A DNA stretch of 60,705 nucleotides, taken from Sulfurospirillum tamanense. Lineage in GTDB: Bacteria > Campylobacterota > Campylobacteria > Campylobacterales > Campylobacteraceae. This document shows, piece by piece, positions 1-7,491 of this stretch. The DNA lies in the NCBI RefSeq assembly GCF_016937535.1, contig NZ_JAFHKK010000014.1, positions 1-60,705 on the forward strand, written 5' to 3'. Within the stretch, counting starts at the first letter, position 1. The number at the start of each line of letters is the position of its first letter. Below the pieces are notes generated by a model. That model did not search any database, had not been told where the DNA came from, and saw nothing but the letters and a program-made list of their open reading frames with translations. Position numbers and translations under genes: made by a program.

Positions 1-2167
1 CTTTTGTTTGCAAAAGTAGATACACATCATCGCCACTCGTTTGTAGTCCCACAAATATTTTTGCAAAAACATCTTTGACTTTTAAAGGTTGTTGGTTGAG
101 TTTTTCCAGCACCGTCAAAATCTCATTATTGGAGAGATTCCATTTGTCGCTTCCTAGTTTTTCGTAGCCGATGGTATCGTATTTAAAATCATCAGAAATA
201 TCTTTTGGGCTGATAGATTTAAACTTGAGTTGTTCGTTTCCATGGGAAAGTGTGATGATACATGTATAGGTTGACGCATCTTCAAAGACCATCTCACTGC
301 CAAAATGGAGCAAACTTTCAACCGCTTTATTCTCCGCCAAAAAGCCTCTTAGTCCACTTCCAAAATCTGAAATCAAAAACTTATGAGGCAAGATATAGCT
401 TAGCTTTCCTGTTGGTTTTAACATGCCAAAACTCATCTCTAAAAAGAGTGCGTAAATGTCATAGTTTCCCGTTGCGCTTTGGTATTTTGCTTCGTAGAGT
501 TTCGCTTCATCTTCGTAGTTGCTTTTAAGTCCTTGCACGCGCACATACGGTGGATTGCCAATCACTACATCAAAGCTATTTTCAGGAAATGGCATGTCTA
601 ATAGTGAGTTGGCGCATTTGATTTTATCTGCCAGTTTTGTCAGCTCCCTGCCCTTTTGGGCGGTGCGGAGCCAGAGGCTGAGTTTGGCTATCTCTACGGC
701 ATCTTCGTTGATGTCCACGCCGTAGAGGTTGTTTTCTAGTACAGAAGCTTCGATGTCATAGTACGCGGTGATGTCGCCCATGATGGTGAGTTTTTCTTGG
801 AGTTCTTTGTGTTCTTTGATGAGGTACTCTAGGGCTTGGGTGAGGAACGCGCCGCTTCCGCACGCGGGGTCAAGCACCTTTACATGTAAGAGCCACTCTT
901 TGTAGTGTTGTAGGGCTTCTTTGGTTTTGGCTTCTTCTTTGGTGGGGCGTTTGCTGTTTTTGGGTGGGGTGACGTGCTTTACATGTAAGGCTTCTTTTTT
1001 CTCTTCGCATAGTGCGCCTAGCGTGTTTTGGACGATGTACTTGGTGATGTATTCGGGCGTGTAGAAAACGCCGTCTTTTTTGCGTTTTGATTTGGTTTTG
1101 TCAAAGTCGGTGTGCTCGATGTTGGCTTGGATTTCTTCTAGGTCGGTGAGGCTTTGTTCAAAGATATGTCCCAAGATATTGACACTCACATCACTGGCAA
1201 AATCATAGCTACTGAGCTTTTGGGCTTCCATGTCTAGGGCATTGTCGCTAATAACCAAAGAGTCCAACTGCTCATCTTTGGCAAAAAGTCCGCCGTTGTA
1301 TTTTGGAATTTTAAGCCTAGCATTGCCTTCATTGATAGCATCAAAGTAGTTTTTGTACATGTCGTAAAGCACAAAATTAGTAAATTTTTGATTTTTAAAC
1401 TCGGTGATGATTTCGTTGATAGTGTTGGGTGCTAAAAGCCCTCTGTCTTCGGCAAAGAGAATGAACACAATGCGGTCACAGAGCTTTTGCGTGAGGCGCA
1501 AAAGGTGGCTTGGGTCGAGGTCTGGGTTGTGGTGGCGAATGTCGCCAAACAAGTGGGCGCGAAAGGCGCTAAAGTCTTTGTAGAGGGCTTTTGAGATGTG
1601 CTGTTCAAAGTGTGCGGATTTTTCTTTGAGCTGGAGGGGTAGATGGGTGCGGATGCTCTCAAAGCTTAAGAGCAAATGGAGTTTTTTAAACCCTTCGTAG
1701 TTTAAGTCAAACAGTTTAAACACTTCGTATTCGGTTTTTTTGTCAATATAAAAGCGCAACTCGTCAAAATTTGAGAGGATGATGTAGCGCGAATGGCTGT
1801 GCGAGTTGTGGTAATTAAAGGCTTGGGGTTCGATGGCATCGAGGTTTTTGGTCTTTTGGTCTTTGAGTTCTATCACTCCGATGACTTTACCGTCTGCGTA
1901 GATCACGCCATCGGCTTTTTTGCCGTCGGTTTCGTTTTTTTTCTCACGCTCTAGGGTGAAGTTTTCGGGGCTGGAGGTTTTGAGGGTGTAGCCAAGGCAG
2001 TTTTCAAAGATGTCTTTTAAAAAGCCGTCTTGATACTCTTCTTCTTTGAAGTGTTTAATGTGGTCAACTTTGGCCAAAAACGCTTGGAACTTTGCCCACG
2101 CAAGGGCGACGTTGCCCTCATCTTGGGAAACACTTTTTAATACCGAGGGCGTAAAAATGCTCATCAT
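1..2167 (-). CDS. Type IIG restriction endonuclease/adenine methyltransferase (partial, cut by window edge)
   Basis: The open reading frame runs from an ATG-ATG pair (2167 or 2164) leftward off the window, about 720 codons without a stop. The first ~120 residues hold a PD-(D/E)xK-like nuclease core (KKADGVIY followed by GVIELKD). Next comes a helical linker, then an N6-adenine methyltransferase with the SAM-binding motif DPACGSGAF (encoded near 850-876) and the catalytic NPPYVRV (encoded near 540-560). The target-recognition domain begins but is cut off. This layout is typical of Eco57I-like type IIG enzymes, which methylate and cut with one polypeptide, so no separate specificity subunit is needed. 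Two copies of the dispersed TTACATGTAA palindrome lie in the coding region (880, 979), both read as LHVK. A BREX PglX protein is the alternative; no BREX genes are visible, and the left neighbour is outside the window. Confidence 0.88.
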   Translation of the reverse strand, partial: MMSIFTPSVLKSVSQDEGNVALAWAKFQAFLAKVDHIKHFKEEEYQDGFLKDIFENCLGYTLKTSSPENFTLEREKKNETDGKKADGVIYADGKVIGVIELKDQKTKNLDAIEPQAFNYHNSHSHSRYIILSNFDELRFYIDKKTEYEVFKLFDLNYEGFKKLHLLLSFESIRTHLPLQLKEKSAHFEQHISKALYKDFSAFRAHLFGDIRHHNPDLDPSHLLRLTQKLCDRIVFILFAEDRGLLAPNTINEIITEFKNQKFTNFVLYDMYKNYFDAINEGNARLKIPKYNGGLFAKDEQLDSLVISDNALDMEAQKLSSYDFASDVSVNILGHIFEQSLTDLEEIQANIEHTDFDKTKSKRKKDGVFYTPEYITKYIVQNTLGALCEEKKEALHVKHVTPPKNSKRPTKEEAKTKEALQHYKEWLLHVKVLDPACGSGAFLTQALEYLIKEHKELQEKLTIMGDITAYYDIEASVLENNLYGVDINEDAVEIAKLSLWLRTAQKGRELTKLADKIKCANSLLDMPFPENSFDVVIGNPPYVRVQGLKSNYEDEAKLYEAKYQSATGNYDIYALFLEMSFGMLKPTGKLSYILPHKFLISDFGSGLRGFLAENKAVESLLHFGSEMVFEDASTYTCIITLSHGNEQLKFKSISPKDISDDFKYDTIGYEKLGSDKWNLSNNEILTVLEKLNQQPLKVKDVFAKIFVGLQTSGDDVYLLLQTK

Positions 2168-2177
2168 CCATCTCGCT

Positions 2178-2220
2178 TTACATGTAAGGGTTTTTGGATT
2201 ATAGCAACCTTTACATGTAA
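2178..2220 (-). promoter_or_regulatory. Promoter of the restriction-modification gene, flanked by two palindromes
   Basis: On the minus strand a TATAAT -10 box (2203-2198) sits in the context GCTATAATCC. A perfect TTACATGTAA lies on each side, at 2178-2187 (between the -10 and the start codon) and 2211-2220 (in the spacer upstream of the -10). The spacing resembles an operator pair around a core promoter. Whether a protein binds here is inference. Confidence 0.55.
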
Positions 2221-2266
2221 AGCCTCTTTGGGCGGGTGTTCTCTTTTTTGTTGCGAAGGTTGCGGG

Positions 2267-3019
2267 TTAGAAGAGTTCAAGGTCGTCATTTTCGTGAATC
2301 ACCACCCTGTTTCTCCCCTCTTTTTTTGCAATGTAAAGTGCGTCATCGGCCATGGAGTAAAAGCCATCTTCGTTGACATTAATCTCAGAAAAATCTACAT
2401 GTAACAACCCAAGGGAGATGGTAATGTATTTGGAGACTTCTGAGGCGGAGTGGGGTATTTTTAAATCTTCAATCTTTTTTCTTATCGACTCTGCAAATTC
2501 CAATGATTTTTCCCTGCCTTCTCTTGAGAAGATGATGCCAAACTCCTCTCCTCCAAGCCTAAAAGCAAAATCCCCTCCCCTTTGGAGTGCGCTTTTAAGG
2601 GCATTGGCGACATTTATCAGGGCAGTGTCGCCAGCCTTGTGTCCATTTGAATCATTGTATTTTTTAAAATAGTCAATATCTAAAATGATAAAAGAGAGCG
2701 TGCTGTTTTCTCTTTTTGCTCGGTTAATCTCTCTTGTCAAAATTTCATTAAAATGCCTTCTGTTGTACAGTAAGGTCAGCGGGTCAGTAACTGCTAGTTT
2801 TTCAAAAACTTTTTTTTGCGTTATGTCATATCTGACGATAACTTCACCAATCTCCTTGCCATCATCATCCAAAATGGGCATCACGCTGTTTTGGTACCAG
2901 CGCTCTTTCCCATCCACTGTTCTCTCTTGGAGTTCGCCCTCAAGAGACTCTTTGTTGATGAGGGCGTCTTTTACTTTTTTGACAAATTCGTTGGGTAGTT
3001 TATGTTGATTTTGTTTCAT
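2267..3019 (-). CDS. Small diguanylate cyclase with a partial PAS domain
   Basis: 250 residues. Residues 1-70 match only the C-terminal half of a PAS/PAC domain, ending in the usual RYDITQKK connector. Residues ~75-240 are a full GGDEF domain with GGEEF at the active site and an RxxD inhibitory site (RGGD) five residues earlier, so both synthesis of cyclic di-GMP from GTP and product inhibition are expected. There is no signal peptide or membrane segment. An in-frame TAA lies two codons before the ATG, so the gene cannot be longer as sequenced; it may be the remnant of a longer PAS-GGDEF sensor. A TATAAT box lies only six bases before the ATG. The GGDEF part resembles the REC-PAS-GGDEF protein at 57662-58960. 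Confidence 0.9.
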   Translation of the reverse strand: MKQNQHKLPNEFVKKVKDALINKESLEGELQERTVDGKERWYQNSVMPILDDDGKEIGEVIVRYDITQKKVFEKLAVTDPLTLLYNRRHFNEILTREINRAKRENSTLSFIILDIDYFKKYNDSNGHKAGDTALINVANALKSALQRGGDFAFRLGGEEFGIIFSREGREKSLEFAESIRKKIEDLKIPHSASEVSKYITISLGLLHVDFSEINVNEDGFYSMADDALYIAKKEGRNRVVIHENDDLELF

Positions 3020-3024
3020 GCGTG

Positions 3025-3030
3025 ATTATA
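3025..3030 (-). promoter_or_regulatory. -10 box of the small diguanylate cyclase gene
   Basis: TATAAT on the minus strand (3030 to 3025), within TGTTATAATC. Transcription would start about seven bases downstream, at or within the ATG at 3019, which suggests a leaderless mRNA. No convincing -35 box is seen. Confidence 0.45.
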
Positions 3031-3103
3031 ACACAGGCAAATTATAAATTATGCCAGTTGTATTTGGTTTGCTAAATATGATGTGCCTTACATGTAAGAG
3101 TTT

Positions 3104-3997
3104 TCACGCCCTTGTGCGTCTTTTGCGCAAGCTGATGTTGTTCAACAGTTTCACCGCAAAGAGTGTTAGTGCCGTTCCGATGACGAGTGAGAGGCTGATG
3201 GATTCGCCTAGGAAAAGGATGCTGAGGCTAATGGCGGCGAAGGGGACGAGGAAGATAAAGGAGCTTACTTCTCTAGCGCCCAAGCGTTCGATGCCGAGGA
3301 AATAGATAGTGTTGGCAAAGGTTGAAGCGCCAAAGGCGATGAAGAGCATATTGAGCCAAAAAATCCCATCATAGGTAGAAAAATCAAGGGCGTCCACATC
3401 CACAAAAAACGCCCAAGCCACTGCCGTGGTGATGACGTACATGTAAAAGGTAAAAACGATGGGCGAAATCTTGGTCGCCTTGGAGCTGAGGATAGTCACC
3501 ACGGGCCACAGTAGCGAAGCGATGAGAAAGTAAAGATTATGCACCGCGCCAAGTTGCGCCATGTCAAAATGCCACACATCCAGCATCGTCAGTACGCCAA
3601 GGGCGCCTAAAATGAGGGCGAAAAGGTCTTTTTTGGTGATGGTGCGCACCCGCAAAAGTGCCAAGAGGAGAAAGGTGTTGATGGGGATGAGCGAGGTGAC
3701 CATCGCCCCGCCAAGGGACGCAGTGCCGTACTTGGTGCCTAGAAAAAAGTAGTTCATGTAGGCGATGAGCGCAAGCGACGTGAGCACCACAAGGCCAAAG
3801 CTTCTTAGGTCGATGGCAAAAGATTTTTTCAAAAAAAGGATGATGGGCACCATACTAAGCGCGGTGATAAAGTAGCGAAAAAAGACCACATCGTACGCGC
3901 CGATGTACCCGCTTAAGACTTTGATGTTTACCCACGACCCGCCCCAACAAAGCATGGCAAGAAAGAGCATGGCGTAGAGGCTGTTTTTTTGTTCCAT
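3104..3997 (-). CDS. EamA/DMT-family transporter
   Basis: 297 residues with about ten hydrophobic segments arranged as two EamA repeats, the length and pattern of inner-membrane drug/metabolite exporters. The N-terminal segment reads LAMLCWGGSWVNIKVLSGYIGAYDVVFFRYFITA, shown here only as a typical EamA opening with a W-G-x-x motif and an F-x-R-Y-F motif. The start at 3997 has AAGGA eight bases upstream. The AraC-type regulator 30 bp upstream on the same strand probably controls it. The substrate cannot be read from the sequence. Confidence 0.85.
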   Translation of the reverse strand: MEQKNSLYAMLFLAMLCWGGSWVNIKVLSGYIGAYDVVFFRYFITALSMVPIILFLKKSFAIDLRSFGLVVLTSLALIAYMNYFFLGTKYGTASLGGAMVTSLIPINTFLLLALLRVRTITKKDLFALILGALGVLTMLDVWHFDMAQLGAVHNLYFLIASLLWPVVTILSSKATKISPIVFTFYMYVITTAVAWAFFVDVDALDFSTYDGIFWLNMLFIAFGASTFANTIYFLGIERLGAREVSSFIFLVPFAAISLSILFLGESISLSLVIGTALTLFAVKLLNNISLRKRRTRA

Positions 3998-4026
3998 AAA
4001 AGCGTCCTTGTGTGTTTGGGCGCAGT

Positions 4027-4842
4027 TTAGCGCGAAAAATGCGAAGGGTATAGAATAAAATTGCGCTTGTTTAAAAGTTCTTTGGGCGCGTAGCCGTACA
4101 TCCTGCGAAAACTGCGGATGAAGTGGGACTGGTCGCTAAACCCCGCCTCCACGCTCGCTTGTGCCAAAGAGCGTCCGCCAAGGGTGAGCTCTTTAGCGCG
4201 CGAGACCCGCTCCATGATGATGTACTGGTGGGGCGTGAGTCCCGTGTCTTTGGCAAACACCCGCAAAAAATGGTACTTGCTGAGGTGCGTTTGAGTCGAG
4301 AGGTCGTCTAAAGAGAGCTCTTCGCTTAAGTTCTCTTGGATGTAGGCTTTAGCCGTATGTACGGCGGTTTTGTCCCCAAGGTCGGGCACTTTCGTTCTGT
4401 TGACATGGGCGTAAGTGCGGATGAGGTACGAAAGGGCGCGGATGAGTTTGGTTTCGCTCTCCATGGGTGCTTCGTAAGCGTACACGCTGTGAAAAAACGT
4501 TTTAAGTAGCGTGTATAAGTGCGCATCCTGCACGATGTGTTGGGCAAACAATGGCAGTTTTCGCTCTCCGTAAAGTTGCGCATACATATCGATGAGTAAC
4601 TCTGCTTGAGGGTAGAAGTTGGTGTATTGCCATGCGTAGGAGTCACCGCAATGTACCTCTTGGGGGTTAATGATGCGCGTTGAGTAAGCGTAAGCATCAC
4701 AAGATGTGCGCTCTTTAGTGGACTTAAATAGCCCTGCGTGCGTAAGCCCGATGGTGTAGGTGTTATGAAAATGGCGCGTAAAAGCGCCGTTGGAGTCGGT
4801 GATGTTTTCAAAAACCGTGTTGTGAAGAAGTGAAGGCATCAT
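4027..4842 (-). CDS. AraC-family transcriptional regulator
   Basis: About 271 residues. The N-terminal half is a cupin-like AraC-binding effector domain containing FTRHFHNTYTIGLTHAG and a conserved NPQEVHCG turn. The C-terminal ~100 residues carry two helix-turn-helix motifs: LSLDDLSTQTHLSKYHFLRVF, given by its ends, and then SLAQASVEAGFSDQSHFIRSF. This form (AraC N-terminal plus HTH_18) often controls an adjacent exporter; here the EamA gene follows 30 bp downstream. An ATG at 4851 overlaps the -10 box and so is an unlikely start. The ATGs at 4842/4839 lie where transcription should begin, so they are preferred, giving a leaderless transcript. Confidence 0.87.
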   Translation of the reverse strand: MMPSLLHNTVFENITDSNGAFTRHFHNTYTIGLTHAGLFKSTKERTSCDAYAYSTRIINPQEVHCGDSYAWQYTNFYPQAELLIDMYAQLYGERKLPLFAQHIVQDAHLYTLLKTFFHSVYAYEAPMESETKLIRALSYLIRTYAHVNRTKVPDLGDKTAVHTAKAYIQENLSEELSLDDLSTQTHLSKYHFLRVFAKDTGLTPHQYIIMERVSRAKELTLGGRSLAQASVEAGFSDQSHFIRSFRRMYGYAPKELLNKRNFILYPSHFSR

Positions 4843-4849
4843 GGGGCGC

Positions 4850-4855
4850 ATTATA
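4850..4855 (-). promoter_or_regulatory. -10 box of the AraC regulator/exporter operon
   Basis: TATAAT on the minus strand in the context GCGCTATAATGCG. It lies eight bases from the ATG-ATG at 4842/4839, leaving no room for a ribosome-binding site. It therefore decides against the longer start at 4851. Confidence 0.5.
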
Positions 4856-4916
4856 GCGCAATCTTGCCCTTGCTAATAGAACAAAATTGCGCTTACATGT
4901 AAGGGTTTTTGTCGCC

Positions 4917-7481
4917 CTAGGCTTCCCACGTGCCGCGAAGTGGTTCGCTGTAGTTGGGCACATCGTCGTAGCTAAAAATAGCAAAATACTTGGAAATTTG
5001 CGCCGTGCCAAAGGTGTCGTACGTGTAGTTGTCTTTACCCGCGTAAAGCTTGTCCCCGTCGGAAGGGTTGGTCGGGGGATGGAAGCGATTGCGCACCACA
5101 TAAACGCCTACAAATCCTTCTTCCTTGGGGTTTGTCCATGTGAGCTTAATCTTGCCGCCTTCGTTGGAAACTTTGAGGTCGGTGGCCATGGGTGGCGGGC
5201 TTTTGCGGCGCGGGATGTACTCTACGGTGAGGGTGACATTTTCATCCCACGTGACAAGGTGGTTTTTGACGATAGCAGAAGTAGGCTTGATGATAAATTT
5301 GCTTTTTTGCCCCTTTTGGTGCATTTCTTCTAGAGATTGTAACGAGTAGCTGTCAAAGATAAAATGGTGGCATTTGTTCTTTTGCAAGTCGGCTCGGCTC
5401 ACTTCATAACCGATAAACTCGATGCGCTCTCGAACTTTGATGTTCTCGCAACTCAGCTCTTCGATGTCCACAAACTCCACGTTGTAGCGGATGTCCTCTT
5501 TACTGCGTGTCCGGTTGCGACTTTTGATGCTAATGTACGCTCCTGTGATGACGGTTTGGTCGGGCGCGGGAAGCGTGTCGAGGCTAAATTCCATGTAGCC
5601 GTAGATTTTTTGATTTTCCTTGTCAAATCCACAAGAGAGTTGATGATTTTTTGTGTAGTCTAGGCTCACTGTGGCAATGGCATTTACGGGAATCTGAAGG
5701 GACTGGCTTGGCAAGGTGTATTTGATGAACAGGTTAGGACGGTAGTGAATCCCACCGCCAAAATTTCCATACCCCAAGTCAAACATCATCATCTGCGAAT
5801 CCCGCCCCAAAGGGAGCTTGGTAGGCCCGCTGATTTTGAGTAAAAGGGCGTTGTGGGTTTGGAGTTGGGTTTCTAGCAAGCGACGTTCGTATTCGTTAAA
5901 TTTCCAATGGCTCCAGATGCCTTGGGTGAGTGTTTCTGAGGGCATCGTGGTGCCGATGGTTTGAATCACGGTGCTTTGGCTGATGTGGTCAAAGTCAGTG
6001 ATGTCTCCAACGCTCTCGCGGTCGATGAGCGAAACCGACCACTCGCCAAATTTTTCTATCTTGGCATTGACGCGGTTAAGGGGGTAAAGAGAAAGGTACG
6101 CCTCTTTGATGATGGCATTTTGCGGCAAAGTATCAAGCTTAAAATCAATCACCCCGTAGCTAATGCCCTTGGTTTCGTTGATGCCGATAAAAAGCGAATT
6201 GCGTCCAAAATGGGCACGGTTTTGCTCTTTGGTAAATTCTGCCGTGTAGCCCACGTCGCTAGGAGTGGGGAAAATGGTGCGGTGAAATTCTGTGGAATCA
6301 AGCAAGGTTTGCACCCGCATTTTGGGGGCAAAAGCCGACTTGACGCCCGTGATGTTGTCCACCGCGCGAATGTAGTAAAAATAATTCGTCCCACTGGAGA
6401 GTTCAATGTCCGTAAAATGGTGGTTTTTAGTCACCCCGACAAGGGAGCTTTCATTGCAGGCTTCTTTGTTTTCGGTGTTGCGAAAAAGTTGAAAATAGAT
6501 ATCTTTTTTACAGGGGTATTCCCACGCCAGCGTGACTTCTTGGGAAGTTTTGTGCTGAAGCAAAAAATTCTCAGGCCGCCTTGGCGCGTTGGTGGAGTAG
6601 TTGTGCGCCTCGCTTAGGGCGTAAAGGAGCGCGGGGATGTTTTCGTGAATGCTCTCGCGCATGTTTTGCATAAAATCAGGAATATTGCGCGTGCCTACTT
6701 CTACTACCGTAGCGATGATGCCTTTGTTGTAGTAGTACTCTCGCCCACTCCCGCTAATGAGTTTTTTGGGCGGTTTTCCCCGGTGAATGCCGTATTTTCG
6801 CCCTGTTGCTTTGCGGATGTGGTAGTTCATATTTGCGCATAGGGTGTTGAGGTCTGTGCCTTCGATTTCGGCTTCGTGGTTGAACTTGTGGGCAGGAAAA
6901 AAGACGTTTCCCTGAGAGTGATAATCAAGGGCGATGGTGATGTTTTCATGGGCGTCTACAAAGGCTTTGATGGCCTGCGTTTCGGGCTCTGAAAAGGGTG
7001 CGGGGCCACTGTAGACGTTAGAGGAAGTGTCGGAGACTTTTTGAAATCCCACGCTAAAGTTGCGGTTCAAATCCACACCAAAAGTCCCATCTCCGTTGTT
7101 ACGGCGGTTTTTGCGCCAAAAGGAGAAGTGCTTGCGGCTGTACTCAAACCCATCGGGGTTAAGACAGGGTACGATGTAAAGGGTGTTTTTGGTGAGCACT
7201 TCTAAGACCATGGGGTTGGTGTCGTAGTGGCCTAGTAAGTACTCAATGAAACTCACCCCCAACTCGTTGCCTATCCACTCTCTGGCGTGAATAGTGCCCG
7301 TGTAAAGCAAGGCGGGTTTTAAATCCGCATGCTCTACATGTAAAGTAATTTTAGCCAAGATAATGTCGCGATTTTCCCAGGTTTTACCCAAGGATTCTAG
7401 GGAGATTAAGCTAGGATAGCGTCGTACACATTCTTTTAAAAATTCACAGGTTTGTTCGTAAGATCGGTACTGTTTTTTCAT
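4917..7481 (-). CDS. M14-family zinc carboxypeptidase with FN3 and DNRLRE-like domains
   Basis: 854 residues. Residues ~5-295 are an M14 metallocarboxypeptidase: zinc ligands H65 and E68 (GTIHAREW) and H188 (LDYHSQG), substrate-carboxylate residues N139-R140 (DLNRN), and catalytic E261 (VVEVGTRN). All key residues are present, so removal of C-terminal residues from a peptide is expected. A fibronectin type III-like domain follows (~310-400), then two related beta domains of the DNRLRE type (~415-590 and ~595-755) and a second FN3 (~765-854). Such accessory domains are usually extracellular, but no signal peptide or membrane segment is visible at the N-terminus. Last gene of the four-gene operon starting at 10939; the gap to the preceding ATP-grasp gene is 10 bp. 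Confidence 0.9.
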   Translation of the reverse strand: MKKQYRSYEQTCEFLKECVRRYPSLISLESLGKTWENRDIILAKITLHVEHADLKPALLYTGTIHAREWIGNELGVSFIEYLLGHYDTNPMVLEVLTKNTLYIVPCLNPDGFEYSRKHFSFWRKNRRNNGDGTFGVDLNRNFSVGFQKVSDTSSNVYSGPAPFSEPETQAIKAFVDAHENITIALDYHSQGNVFFPAHKFNHEAEIEGTDLNTLCANMNYHIRKATGRKYGIHRGKPPKKLISGSGREYYYNKGIIATVVEVGTRNIPDFMQNMRESIHENIPALLYALSEAHNYSTNAPRRPENFLLQHKTSQEVTLAWEYPCKKDIYFQLFRNTENKEACNESSLVGVTKNHHFTDIELSSGTNYFYYIRAVDNITGVKSAFAPKMRVQTLLDSTEFHRTIFPTPSDVGYTAEFTKEQNRAHFGRNSLFIGINETKGISYGVIDFKLDTLPQNAIIKEAYLSLYPLNRVNAKIEKFGEWSVSLIDRESVGDITDFDHISQSTVIQTIGTTMPSETLTQGIWSHWKFNEYERRLLETQLQTHNALLLKISGPTKLPLGRDSQMMMFDLGYGNFGGGIHYRPNLFIKYTLPSQSLQIPVNAIATVSLDYTKNHQLSCGFDKENQKIYGYMEFSLDTLPAPDQTVITGAYISIKSRNRTRSKEDIRYNVEFVDIEELSCENIKVRERIEFIGYEVSRADLQKNKCHHFIFDSYSLQSLEEMHQKGQKSKFIIKPTSAIVKNHLVTWDENVTLTVEYIPRRKSPPPMATDLKVSNEGGKIKLTWTNPKEEGFVGVYVVRNRFHPPTNPSDGDKLYAGKDNYTYDTFGTAQISKYFAIFSYDDVPNYSEPLRGTWEA

Positions 7482-7491
7482 TAAGTTTAGG

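Noticed and set aside
1-2167. BREX-type PglX methyltransferase
   Set aside because: A nuclease-like D...ExK segment (GVIELKD) is present in the N-terminal part and no other BREX gene is visible; a type IIG enzyme fits better.
5961-6617. 218-codon plus-strand open frame inside the M14 gene, and similar long antisense frames at 7978-8835, 4887-5333 and 45236-45667
   Set aside because: They mirror the opposite strand of well-supported genes, lack ribosome-binding sites and have no recognisable protein features.
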